A program made the position numbers and the translations under genes. A stretch of DNA of 64,000 nt from Clostridiales bacterium oral taxon 876 str. F0540 (lineage in GTDB: Bacteria; Bacillota; Clostridia; Clostridiales; Clostridiaceae): contig KE993505.1 in assembly GCA_000466585.1 (NCBI GenBank), positions 1 through 64,000 of the forward strand, given 5' to 3'. A model generated the notes under the pieces. It was not told the origin of the DNA. It saw only the letters and a list, made by a program, of their open reading frames with translations, and searched no databases. Within the stretch, counting starts at the first letter, position 1, and each line of letters starts with the position of its first letter. Below, in pieces: positions 1 through 8,265 of the stretch.

Positions 1-200
1 TTTACTGCAATCATGCTGGTTTGCAGTAAGTTTGTTTTCTACAATCATCAAAGAACATGCTTATATCAACATTATTATTAAACAGTGCCAGGCATTAAAA
101 AATTTTATTAATAAAAATAACAGTTAAGTAAATTATATAGATAAATAATTACAATTGCCTACAATGGCTACATATACTGTGATGTAAAAACCGAGAGTGG

Positions 201-271
201 ATGTAGAAAATAACATTTTAATTTAATTGATAACTTTGCCCTTGTTCAAAGTAAAATATTATTTTCTACAT
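201..271. repeat. Long imperfect inverted repeat
   Basis: The 20-base arms at 201-220 and 252-271 are complementary at 19 of 20 positions. A nested 6-bp pair lies at 233-238 and 247-252. Weaker complementarity continues outward, where an AAAAACCGAGAG-like stretch on the left faces CTCTAAGATTTTT on the right. The rest of 1-360 holds no convincing gene; a 9-bp hairpin (TTACTGCAA / TTGCAGTAA) is at 2-29. The element could be a small non-autonomous element, an RNA hairpin or a terminator relic. Confidence 0.5.
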
Positions 272-360
272 AAGGCTCTAAGATTTTTGCACCACGACCT
301 GCGGCTATTTTATTTCGTAATCTACTTATATTATTCTGTTATAACCTCTGCTAATTGTCA

Positions 361-392
361 AGGTATAAAAAAATAAGGAGCTTTAAGCTCCT
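361..392 (-). terminator. Rho-independent terminator of the 3D/G5 protein gene
   Basis: On the minus strand, directly after the TGA at 397-399, AGGAGC and GCTCCT form a stem (376-392), followed by a run of seven T in the transcript direction (361-375). Confidence 0.85.
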
Positions 393-396
393 AGGT

Positions 397-1434
397 TCAT
401 TTTACAATATATACATTTACTGTCCTGACTCCCCATTGTCTGCATTCAGACTCTGAGTTAAGGTAAACATCTATTATGTTACCTTTAATTGCTCCGCCAG
501 TATCCTCAGCTATACCATAGCCATACCCTTCAATATATAGCTTAGTACCTAAAGGAATTACTCTTGGATCAACAGCTATTGAGCTGTAACCATCAGGGTT
601 TCTTCTTGCAATTGTTCCGGTTGCAGTTCTTCCAAAGCCTTTATCTCCAGGACTCTTACCTGTACTTGCAAAATTACATGTATAAGCAGTAGCTTTCATC
701 TTGATACTGTTTTTATAAGCAACCTGCCCTCCACGGGATAGGTTTAAAACAGCAAGCGTTCCTACTGATACAATTTTTTGCACTGGCTTTTTAGTAACAA
801 CATCATTTACAACTTTTCTTTCTACCTCTTTACCATCTTCATAGACAAGCTGTGTAGTTATAACTCTTTCACCTTTTTCTCCTTCTTGGAGTACCTTTTT
901 TGAACCAGTTATTGCTTCATCATCTTGCTTTACTACTGTAGCAAAATCTAATTCCACACTTTCACTTATGATTTTTGATTCAATTCTTGTTACAACTACA
1001 TTTAATCCATCAGTTATTTGTATGTTTCTTGATGGTATTACTCTATCAGTATCCTTTACAACTATACCTTCATCATTAAACATTTTAAATACTGTATCTT
1101 GGGTAGTCTGAATTTCTTTAACTTCTCCGTCAACTGCAACAGTAACATTAACTGCCCTTTTGATGTCAATTCTATCGTTTTTCTTAAGTCTTGTGTCTAC
1201 ACTTGTGGACACCTTATCCTTTGGCCCTAAGACTATGCTATTGTCGCTTAGCGCATCCTTAAACGTCTTTCTAAAGGTAACTATTTTAGTTTCCTTCCCG
1301 TCAATTGATACTACAATAGTCTTTTTGGCGGCTTGAACACCTGCTGTAACCACCATAAGTGAAAGCATTACAACAAGTACTGCCTTAGGACCTATTGAAA
1401 AATAGTTCTTGTACATATTTTTCAACTTATCCAT
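397..1434 (-). CDS. YabE-like 3D/G5 domain cell-wall protein
   Basis: This is a 345-residue exported or membrane-anchored protein of the YabE/Rpf-like type, expected to act on peptidoglycan outside the membrane. A hydrophobic segment spans about residues 17-36. Two DUF348 repeats (about 38-150) follow, then a G5 domain (about 153-230) and a C-terminal 3D domain (about 245-343). The three aspartates that name the 3D domain are visible in VDP, EDTG and IDVY. The domain resembles the MltA lytic-transglycosylase barrel, so muralytic activity is the family inference. The ATG follows GAGGAGG at a good distance. The gene is single, with its own terminator; in related clostridia it lies near tatD, as here. 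Confidence 0.9.
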   Translation of the reverse strand: MDKLKNMYKNYFSIGPKAVLVVMLSLMVVTAGVQAAKKTIVVSIDGKETKIVTFRKTFKDALSDNSIVLGPKDKVSTSVDTRLKKNDRIDIKRAVNVTVAVDGEVKEIQTTQDTVFKMFNDEGIVVKDTDRVIPSRNIQITDGLNVVVTRIESKIISESVELDFATVVKQDDEAITGSKKVLQEGEKGERVITTQLVYEDGKEVERKVVNDVVTKKPVQKIVSVGTLAVLNLSRGGQVAYKNSIKMKATAYTCNFASTGKSPGDKGFGRTATGTIARRNPDGYSSIAVDPRVIPLGTKLYIEGYGYGIAEDTGGAIKGNIIDVYLNSESECRQWGVRTVNVYIVK

Positions 1435-1736
1435 TTTGCAAACCTCCTCAAACTAAAGCGGTATTTATGACAAACAACTCAAAATATAATTGATACATTG
1501 TTTGACTATAAAACTCACTAAAGTTACTTTTATTAGACTGCTAAAATGCATTACTATGCATAAGTTATAAAGTAAATTTATAATTGCTGAAAAATATAGG
1601 TACGCAGTCCTAATTAGAGGTATTAGTGTATTAATAAAAGATTTATATCCTCTAAAAAATTATAAGATATTAAATTATATGCCAATAAATGGATTTTTAA
1701 TCATATAAATTATAACTTCCTGTAAAAAGCAAAAAA
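1435..1736. other. AT-rich intergenic stretch
   Basis: No open reading frame with a ribosome binding site was found on either strand. The stretch should hold the promoter of the 3D/G5 gene, but I could not identify convincing -35 and -10 boxes. Confidence 0.4.
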
Positions 1737-1891
1737 AGCCGTCTCAAAACACCCTAAACCTACTTTATGTTATTTGAATTCTATCAAACCTTCGCTTTAC
1801 AGATAAGACTAATACTTCAAGTCTTATTACTGTCTGCTCAAATGTTTATTATATTCAAATAACATCTAAGTATAGTTGTTTTGAGACAGCT
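1737..1891. mobile_element. MITE-like element with long terminal inverted repeats
   Basis: The ends are inverted copies: AGCCGTCTCAAAACA at the left and TGTTTTGAGACAGCT at the right. The arms stay complementary inward, with a second block TGTTATTTGAAT / ATTCAAATAACA. The centre holds another 7-bp hairpin (1804-1810 with 1820-1826). There is no coding capacity in about 155 bp. From memory, termini of the GAGACAGCTT kind occur on IS1182-type elements in Firmicutes, so a non-autonomous derivative is likely. It lies just downstream of tatD and may also act as a terminator. Confidence 0.6.
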
Positions 1892-1918
1892 TATTCTAAT
1901 TACTTTCTATGTAGTAAT

Positions 1919-2689
1919 TTAATTTATATTTAGCATCCTTCTGATATTTTCTATTGTTAGTTTAGAAATTTCTTCTTCAGTAACTTCTTTAATTTCTGAC
2001 AGCTTTTCTATAATATATTTGATATAGTCCGATCTATTTCTCTTCCCCCTAAATGGTGTCGGAGCCATATAAGGACAATCTGTTTCAACAAGCATTCTGT
2101 CAAGTGGTACCTCTTTAGCTACTTCAATAATTTTTTTTGCATTCTTAAAGGTTACAACTCCTGTAAAGCCTATATAGTATCCAAGCTTTAAACATTCTTT
2201 TGCAAATTCAACGCTTCCTGAGAAGCAATGCAGCACTCCCTTAACCTCTGGAAACTCCTTTAATATTTTTAACGTATCCTCGTGAGCATCTCTATCATGG
2301 ATTACTACAGGTAAATTTAGCTCCCTTGCTAATTCCATTTGAGTTCTAAACACACTCTTTTGAATTTCTCTTGACGGATTTCCTTCGTAATAATAATCAA
2401 GTCCTATTTCACCAATAGCTCTTACCTTATTATTAGAAGCCAATTCTTTAAGCTCTTTTAAGGTATCCTCGTTAAGCTCATCAGCATTTTCAGGATGTAT
2501 TCCTACTGCTGCATAAAAAAAGTCATAATCACTGGCAAGTTTCGCAGAATACCTAGCCCCTTCCATGGAAGCTCCACAGTTTAAAACTCCAATAACTCCG
2601 GATTCTTTAATTTCCCTTAATACTTGCTCTCTATCTTCATTAAAGGATTCATCATCATAATGAGCATGTGAATCAAAAATATTAATCAA
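1919..2689 (-). CDS. tatD: TatD family metal-dependent deoxyribonuclease
   Basis: This 256-residue enzyme has the usual length of the TatD amidohydrolase-fold nucleases, which degrade DNA from 3' ends in the cytoplasm using two metal ions. Metal-binding motifs are visible: DSHAH at residues 6-10, GEIGLDYYY with the bridging glutamate, VIHDRDA, LHCFSG and ETDCPYMAP with the last aspartate. The start is TTG at 2687-2689. It is supported by GGAGG about ten bases upstream and by the sequence FDSHAH falling at the normal distance from the N-terminus; no ATG lies near. In related clostridia metG is commonly just upstream, but here a DUF362 gene is there instead. Confidence 0.93.
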   Translation of the reverse strand: MINIFDSHAHYDDESFNEDREQVLREIKESGVIGVLNCGASMEGARYSAKLASDYDFFYAAVGIHPENADELNEDTLKELKELASNNKVRAIGEIGLDYYYEGNPSREIQKSVFRTQMELARELNLPVVIHDRDAHEDTLKILKEFPEVKGVLHCFSGSVEFAKECLKLGYYIGFTGVVTFKNAKKIIEVAKEVPLDRMLVETDCPYMAPTPFRGKRNRSDYIKYIIEKLSEIKEVTEEEISKLTIENIRRMLNIN

Positions 2690-2739
2690 GTGAATTCGAC
2701 CTCCTTAAAACTGAATCTTAAAACATTCACAGGTATAAA

Positions 2740-2777
2740 AATGTAGTGTATGCAAATCATTCAACATACACTACATT
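2740..2777 (-). terminator. Terminator of the DUF362/GH31 operon
   Basis: A perfect 13-bp stem (AATGTAGTGTATG at 2740-2752, CATACACTACATT at 2765-2777) is followed by a short T-run in the minus direction. It is the only strong hairpin downstream of the DUF362 gene. Confidence 0.75.
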
Positions 2778-2908
2778 ATATCCTATAAGCATCAAATTAG
2801 TCTATGAATAAACAGCTTCAACTATAAACTTGCAAACATTAAAAAAAGCACTGAAGATTTTCTTTCTTTATTGTATGTAGATTAAGTTTACATATTGTTT
2901 ATCTTTAT

Positions 2909-4039
2909 TTACTTTATAACTATTAGTTCATAATCTTGAGTTCCAAGACCTATTTCTTCTGCATAGTTTAAGCTTACTCTCCAGTCAGTATTAGGATGAA
3001 TGTGATGAATTTTGTCTTCATGTTTATGATTATGTTCTTCACATTCACATACCTTTTCTTCTAAATAGCTTCCTTTTGCTATTGGTGCTGCATTGACCAT
3101 ATCAATAGAAGCTTTATCTAGCGCAACAGGATCGAATGATGCCATTATTCCTAAGTCCGGTACTATAGGAACATCATTGCTATCCCAGCAATCACAATTT
3201 GGAGATACATTCATTATAAAGTTTATATGAAAATTTGGCTTATCTTTTAATACAGCGTGAGTATACTCTGCAATTTTTTCATTAGCTGTATCAGCTGCTT
3301 CATTCCATATTACCTGTGCTGCATCAAACTGACAAACTGCAACACACTGTCCGCAACCTACACATTTATCATAATCGATAACCGCTTTTCTGCCTTCATT
3401 TAACTCAATAGCATCTTGAGCACAATTATTTATACATTGTCTGCACGCAACACAATTATCCTCTTCAATTTTTGGTTTTGAAGCTGAGTGCATTTCTAGT
3501 TTCCCGCCTCTTGAACCTGATCCCATACCAAGATTCTTTAGTGCTCCTCCAAAACCTGTCATTTCATGGCCCTTGAAATGATTCATAGAAATTACTATAT
3601 CTGCATCTGCAATAGCAGTTCCTATCTTAGCGGTCTTGCAGTGCTTCATATTTACTTCTATTTCTCTATAATCTGTTCCTTTAAGACCATCAGCAATTAT
3701 GATATGACATCCTACTGTGAGAGGATTAAATCCATTTTCATAAGCAGCTCCCAAGTGATCTACTGCATTTGCTCTTCTGCCAGAGTAAAGTGTATTTGAG
3801 TCAGTTAAAAATGGGATACCTCCCAGTTCCTTAATTACATTAACTACTTTTGCTGCGTAATTTGGCCTTATATAAGCCAAATTTCCCGGCTCTCCAAAAT
3901 GTATCTTTACTGCTGTAAATTTATTTTTGAAATCAATATCGCCTATCCCAGCTTTTTTTATTAACCTTTCCAGCTTATCTAAAAGATTTACTCCCGGCTT
4001 TGTTCTAAGATCTGTAAAATAAACTATAGATTTTTCCAT
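2909..4039 (-). CDS. DUF362 domain protein with two [4Fe-4S] clusters
   Basis: This 376-residue protein has a DUF362 domain in two halves, split by a ferredoxin module with two CxxCxxCxxxC motifs (about residues 195-240: CVACRQCINNC and CVGCGQCVAVC). The family is widespread in anaerobes; its reaction is not established, though a redox role is implied by the clusters. Near the C-terminus is a short cysteine/histidine-rich run (CECEEHNHKHEDKIHHIH) that could bind metal. The ATG is preceded by GGAGG. It starts six bases after the stop of the GH31 gene, so the two form an operon, although a shared function is not obvious. Confidence 0.85.
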   Translation of the reverse strand: MEKSIVYFTDLRTKPGVNLLDKLERLIKKAGIGDIDFKNKFTAVKIHFGEPGNLAYIRPNYAAKVVNVIKELGGIPFLTDSNTLYSGRRANAVDHLGAAYENGFNPLTVGCHIIIADGLKGTDYREIEVNMKHCKTAKIGTAIADADIVISMNHFKGHEMTGFGGALKNLGMGSGSRGGKLEMHSASKPKIEEDNCVACRQCINNCAQDAIELNEGRKAVIDYDKCVGCGQCVAVCQFDAAQVIWNEAADTANEKIAEYTHAVLKDKPNFHINFIMNVSPNCDCWDSNDVPIVPDLGIMASFDPVALDKASIDMVNAAPIAKGSYLEEKVCECEEHNHKHEDKIHHIHPNTDWRVSLNYAEEIGLGTQDYELIVIK

Positions 4040-4045
4040 AACCCC

Positions 4046-6427
4046 TTACCTCCAAATTATATTAAGTTTTCCTTCTTCTGCATTTAAAACAAATTCAGTA
4101 TTGCCCTTTGATATATTGAAATTTATAAATTCATTATTAAACTTTATTTGTTTGGCTTCAAAATTATTAATAATGAACTTAAAAGTTTTATACTTGCTTA
4201 AATATCCTTTATTTATAAAGCTTAAATCAATATTTAGTTCCATATCATCTTTCATAGAGAAATGATACAGATTGTATTTTCCATTCTTGTACTCAAAGCT
4301 CTCTCCATCATCTTCATAGTGGATATAATCAGTACTACCAGGATAGATATCTAGAATCAGCTCATTTATGTCTTTTTCACCAATATAATTTTGGACAGGA
4401 TAATTAGGTATAATACTTCCGGCTTTAATATAAATTGGACATATATCTAATGGAGCATTTTTTAATATAGTATTATTTCCCTTATGAGTCTCTCCTGTCC
4501 AAAAATCCATCCAATTGCCTTCCGGAAGATAGACTGCTCTATATTCTTTTCCTTGCTCAACAATGGGAGCTACTAAAATATTTTCTCCAAACAAGAATTC
4601 ATCATTTATATTGTAAGTTAGCTCATCTTCAGAATAATGTAAAACTAATGGTCTCATAACAGGAAGTCCTGTCTTTTCTCCCTGCCACATTAAATCATAC
4701 AAATATGGTAAAAGTCTGTACCTTAATTTTATATATTTTTTATTTATATCCAGTGTTTTCTTATCAAAGGCCCAAGGTTCCTGATCTCTTGTATGTATAG
4801 AAGAATGATTTCTAAAAAGCGGTGAAAAACATCCTACTTGTATCCATCTGGATAAAAGCTCCCCTGTACAGTCAAATCCAAAGCCGCCAACATCAGTTCC
4901 TGCAAAGCTTAGCCCGCTTATACCAAGATTCAGAAGCATAGGCACAGACATTCTTAGGTGTTCCCACAAGCTTTGATTATCTCCTGTCCATACAGTAGAA
5001 TATTTTTGAGTACCGGCATAACAGGCTCTGGTTATAACAAATGGCCTCTTTCCACTATATTGTTTTATACCTTCATATGCAGACTTGGACATTAAATGCC
5101 CGTATACGTTGTGTACTTCTCTATGATCAGTTGGTCTTCCATCATTTTTAAACTGAACATCATCCGGAAGAGGACCGTTAAAGCTAGCTGGCTCATTCAT
5201 GTCATTCCATATCCCGGATACTCCATAATCAAGCATTATCTTTTGATTATTTGCCCACCATTTTCTTACTCTTTCATCTGAGAAATCCGGGTATAAGGAA
5301 TCCCCAGGCCAAACAGCATTTACATATGGAACTCCATCCTTATCTGTGGCAAAGTAATTATTCTTTAATCCTTCTTCATATACGGAATAGCCTTTATCCT
5401 TCTTGACTCCCGGATCAATTATAGTTACTACCTTAAATCCTTCTGCTTTTAGCTTATCTAATGTATCTTTAGGATTTGGAAATCTTTCCTTATCCCAGGT
5501 AAAAACTCTAAAACCGTCCATATAATCTATATCCAAATATAGGACATCACAAGGAATATCATTATCACGAAAGGCCTTTGCTACTTCCTTTAATCTTTCC
5601 TCAGGTACATAACTCCATCTGCATTGATGATATCCTAAAGTCCATAGCTGAGGTATTGGCGTTTTTCCTGTTAAATGTGTATATCTTCCAATAACATCCT
5701 TAAAGTCCGGTCCAGCTATAAAATAGTACTCCAGATTGCCGTCGTCTGCGCCAAAATAGTAGTAATCACTATTTTCCTTACCCATATCAAAATATGTTTT
5801 AAAAGTATTATCAAAAAATATTCCAAATGCCTTTCCTTTATTAAGCGTTACAAAGAAAGGTATGGATTTATATAGAGCTTTGTAACTTTCAACATGTGGA
5901 CTAGGATCATCCGTATTCCACATTTCATAGCTGTAGTTTCTTTTATTTAGATGCCCTGTTTTATCTCCAAATCCATAAAAGTTCTCATCCCCAAGCATCT
6001 CCTTAATAACTTCAATTTTATGAGAATCTTGGTTTGTTTCAACTTTATGGCCTTCAGCCTCTGCTATACTTACATTTCCTCGTCTAACGAAAGGCTTTCT
6101 CTCTTCTTTGTAATCTAAACATATAGGCTCGCCATTTATGCTATAAAAATCAACGTAAAAATTATCACTTACCCTTACAGAAACTTGTTCAGTTTTTATT
6201 TCTATAAATTTATCTGTCTCAACTACTTCAAAATAACATTTTTCTGTCGGAAATTCTTCAATTGCTCTTGAATAGTGTTTATCATACTTTAAAGGAGAAA
6301 ATACATTAATAATCCAAGGGTTTATTATTTCAACCCATCCTTGTCCATTCTCAAAGCTAAATACCACTTTATTTTGTTCTACAATAAATTTAGTTACTTT
6401 TCCAAACACTCTCTGCTCACCCCACAT
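4046..6427 (-). CDS. Glycoside hydrolase family 31 alpha-glucosidase
   Basis: This is a 793-residue GH31 enzyme, expected to release glucose (or xylose) from alpha-linked sugars or oligosaccharides. It lacks a signal peptide, so it should be cytoplasmic. The N-terminal galactose-mutarotase-like region is followed by a TIM barrel. The signature WNDMNEPASF near residue 408 carries the catalytic aspartate nucleophile. The aspartate of GDNQSLW near 480 fits the acid/base, and WIQVGCFSPLFRNH is also typical. C-terminal beta domains complete the usual length. The first ATG has no ribosome binding site; GGGGTGAG sits eight bases before a GTG at 6409, which would remove six residues and may be the true start. 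A cre-like site upstream suggests catabolite repression. Confidence 0.92.
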   Translation of the reverse strand: MWGEQRVFGKVTKFIVEQNKVVFSFENGQGWVEIINPWIINVFSPLKYDKHYSRAIEEFPTEKCYFEVVETDKFIEIKTEQVSVRVSDNFYVDFYSINGEPICLDYKEERKPFVRRGNVSIAEAEGHKVETNQDSHKIEVIKEMLGDENFYGFGDKTGHLNKRNYSYEMWNTDDPSPHVESYKALYKSIPFFVTLNKGKAFGIFFDNTFKTYFDMGKENSDYYYFGADDGNLEYYFIAGPDFKDVIGRYTHLTGKTPIPQLWTLGYHQCRWSYVPEERLKEVAKAFRDNDIPCDVLYLDIDYMDGFRVFTWDKERFPNPKDTLDKLKAEGFKVVTIIDPGVKKDKGYSVYEEGLKNNYFATDKDGVPYVNAVWPGDSLYPDFSDERVRKWWANNQKIMLDYGVSGIWNDMNEPASFNGPLPDDVQFKNDGRPTDHREVHNVYGHLMSKSAYEGIKQYSGKRPFVITRACYAGTQKYSTVWTGDNQSLWEHLRMSVPMLLNLGISGLSFAGTDVGGFGFDCTGELLSRWIQVGCFSPLFRNHSSIHTRDQEPWAFDKKTLDINKKYIKLRYRLLPYLYDLMWQGEKTGLPVMRPLVLHYSEDELTYNINDEFLFGENILVAPIVEQGKEYRAVYLPEGNWMDFWTGETHKGNNTILKNAPLDICPIYIKAGSIIPNYPVQNYIGEKDINELILDIYPGSTDYIHYEDDGESFEYKNGKYNLYHFSMKDDMELNIDLSFINKGYLSKYKTFKFIINNFEAKQIKFNNEFINFNISKGNTEFVLNAEEGKLNIIWR

Positions 6428-6474
6428 TTATTTTTAGTAATTTATCATGAGAAATTATGATATACGTAATATAT

Positions 6475-6488
6475 TTTAAGCGTTTTCA
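6475..6488 (-). promoter_or_regulatory. Candidate cre (CcpA) site upstream of the GH31 gene
   Basis: On the minus strand TGAAAACGCTTAAA matches the cre consensus TGWAANCGNTNWCA at all but one position. It lies about 50 bases upstream of the GH31 start, just downstream of a TATAAT-like box, which fits a roadblock or start-site repression position. Confidence 0.5.
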
Positions 6489-6644
6489 TAAAAATAGTAA
6501 ACACTATAATTATAAGTAAATATTTTTATATAAAAATGCTATTAAATTGAATAAAATTCTACTTATTTGGGAGAATAAATAACATTAGTAGGCATATGAA
6601 ACTAGCCTATTATAGTTTTTTTATATATTTAGGAGGTTTTTTCA

Positions 6645-6842
6645 ATGCAAGGAACAGTAAAATGGTTCAACTCACAAAAAGGTTTCGGTTTTATTACAAC
6701 AGATGACGGAAAAGACGTATTCGTTCACTATTCAGGTATTGAATCAAGCGGATTCAAGACTCTTAACGAAGGCGATAAGGTTGCCTTTGATTTAACTCAA
6801 GGGCAAAAGGGCGATCAAGCTATAAACGTTAGACCACAATAA
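6645..6842 (+). CDS. Cold-shock protein, CspA family
   Basis: A 65-residue single cold-shock domain protein that binds single-stranded RNA and DNA and is thought to melt RNA secondary structure. Both nucleic-acid-binding motifs are present: KGFGFI (RNP1, residues 13-18) and DVFVHY (RNP2, about 25-30). The length is standard and the start follows AGGAGG. It is one of the few plus-strand genes and is monocistronic, ending in a strong terminator. The about 200-base upstream region is AT-rich and holds a TAGGC/GCCTA hairpin (6589-6612) that may belong to a 5' leader like those that regulate cold-shock mRNAs. Confidence 0.95.
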   Translation: MQGTVKWFNSQKGFGFITTDDGKDVFVHYSGIESSGFKTLNEGDKVAFDLTQGQKGDQAINVRPQ

Positions 6843-6902
6843 TATTTTATGAAGCTCACAATTTATTATTAGTATAATTATATTAATAAAGCTTCTGTAT
6901 GT

Positions 6903-6932
6903 AAAAAGACCGCTTTAATCAGCGGTCTTTTT
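6903..6932. terminator. Bidirectional terminator between csp and the peptide gene
   Basis: AAAAAGACCGCT and AGCGGTCTTTTT form a 12-bp stem with a six-base loop. There are T-runs in both directions, so it serves the cold-shock gene on the plus strand and the small peptide/TPR transcript on the minus strand. Confidence 0.9.
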
Positions 6933-6974
6933 ATATATTTTCTATAGTAATTTTAATGAAGCAATATGTTACAG

Positions 6975-7121
6975 CTAAGCATTATAAATATTTATTTGGT
7001 TATTAACAAGTATAGGTGGGTCTTGTCCTTCATTTCCATTTGGTACTATTGTCCCCGTTGCAGCAATTAAGAGTGATAAACTAAGAAAAATACTAAATAC
7101 TACAAATTTCCTCTTTTTCAT
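6975..7121 (-). CDS. Small exported peptide, candidate signalling pro-peptide
   Basis: A 48-residue reading frame starts at an ATG seven bases after a perfect GGAGG and stops at 6975. It begins MKKRKFVVFSIFLSLSLLIA, a clear secretion signal with a basic N-terminus and hydrophobic core. A short polar tail of about 26 residues follows, rich in N, P, I and Q and ending in IYNA. It begins 55 bases after the stop of a TPR protein gene on the same strand and ends before the shared terminator, so it is probably co-transcribed. This matches the order receptor then exported pro-peptide of Rap-Phr and other RRNPP systems. No family is recognised from sequence. It could instead be an unrelated small secreted protein. 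Confidence 0.7.
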   Translation of the reverse strand: MKKRKFVVFSIFLSLSLLIAATGTIVPNGNEGQDPPILVNNQINIYNA

Positions 7122-7176
7122 ATGTTTTCCTCCAATCGTATATGATTATTTATTATATCAATATTTTTCAGAATAT

Positions 7177-8151
7177 TCAATATAATTCTTCGATATATTT
7201 AATATATTTTTCACAGTTATTTTTGTCATCTTCATCTAAATATAACAAGGCTGATTTTGCATATATCTTAATCAATTCTTCTTTTCTATTAGCTTTTCTT
7301 AGCAATTCAATTAAATTCAGATATATTCTTTTTAGATTTTTCTTGTCGTTCATACTAGAATAAATTTCTGAAAGTGTATAGGAGGCTTTTATGTGAATCT
7401 CTTCGTTAGGGTTATCCTTAAGTAAACTTAGGCCATCATATATGAGTTCCAAAGCTCCATAATAGTTTTCAAGTTTCATAAGGGCTTTAGCTTTACCTAA
7501 GTAAGTATAAGCTAAGTCATTTGGATTTTTATCTCTTCTTAATTCCTCTGCAAGACTATAGTATTTTATGCTTTTGTCTAAATCATTTAGATAAATATAT
7601 AATTCGCCAAGGTTATTATATATATATCCTAAAAGATTTTTATTTTTATTTTCGCATTCTGTAATAAGGCTATTATATATCTTAACTACTTCATCATATT
7701 CTTTTTTACTCTCGTAGCAGTTAGCAATCAATATTTGAGCATAGGCATAGTTAACAAAGTTATCCGACTTATCAATTAAGTCCAGATATTCATCTAAATA
7801 TTTTATACATTCATCGTATCTATCCAATTTTTTATAGCACCATGCCAAGTTATACACTGACTTTTTAAAGGTTTCACTATCTTTGTTTGTCGATGAATAG
7901 TAATAGGCCTTATGATAGTATGATAATGCCTCAAGGTATTGAAATGTATTTGCTTTACAGGCGCCTAATTTGTTATATATATAGGCAAATTCAACTTCAT
8001 ACTGCTCTTTATTATATAAATCTAACGCATCTACATAGTATAAAGCTGCCTCAAAAAAGTTTTTATCATTAAAAAGAATATCACCCTTTTGCTTGTTCTT
8101 TTCTGCTTTTACAATATTTAAATTTTTATCCTCATAATCTACAAATTCCAT
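7177..8151 (-). CDS. TPR repeat protein, possible peptide receptor
   Basis: This 324-residue soluble protein is made almost wholly of tetratricopeptide repeats, about seven to eight 34-40-residue units from residue 16 to the end (for example ALSYYHKAYYYS, YAQILIANCYESKKEYDEVVKIYN, GYIYNNLGELYIYLNDLDKSIKYYSLAEEL). No signal peptide, membrane helix or N-terminal helix-turn-helix is visible, unlike PlcR/NprR-type regulators. It is closer in layout to Rap proteins, which bind protein partners. The start ATG follows GGAGAG. An exported 48-residue peptide gene follows directly. TPR proteins in general bind proteins or peptides; the specific role here is inference. Confidence 0.8.
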   Translation of the reverse strand: MEFVDYEDKNLNIVKAEKNKQKGDILFNDKNFFEAALYYVDALDLYNKEQYEVEFAYIYNKLGACKANTFQYLEALSYYHKAYYYSSTNKDSETFKKSVYNLAWCYKKLDRYDECIKYLDEYLDLIDKSDNFVNYAYAQILIANCYESKKEYDEVVKIYNSLITECENKNKNLLGYIYNNLGELYIYLNDLDKSIKYYSLAEELRRDKNPNDLAYTYLGKAKALMKLENYYGALELIYDGLSLLKDNPNEEIHIKASYTLSEIYSSMNDKKNLKRIYLNLIELLRKANRKEELIKIYAKSALLYLDEDDKNNCEKYIKYIEELY

Positions 8152-8213
8152 AAATATTCTACTCTCCTGTTATTGTAATAAAGTGATACTACTTTTTATT
8201 ATAATTCAAAATA

Positions 8214-8247
8214 AAACTGCTGAATAGCGTAAACTAATCAGCAGTTT
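8214..8247 (-). terminator. Terminator of glmM
   Basis: AAACTGCTGA and TCAGCAGTTT form a perfect 10-bp stem, followed in the minus direction by TTTTATTTT. It lies 19 bases past the glmM stop. Confidence 0.8.
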
Positions 8248-8265
8248 GTAAAATATGATTAAATT

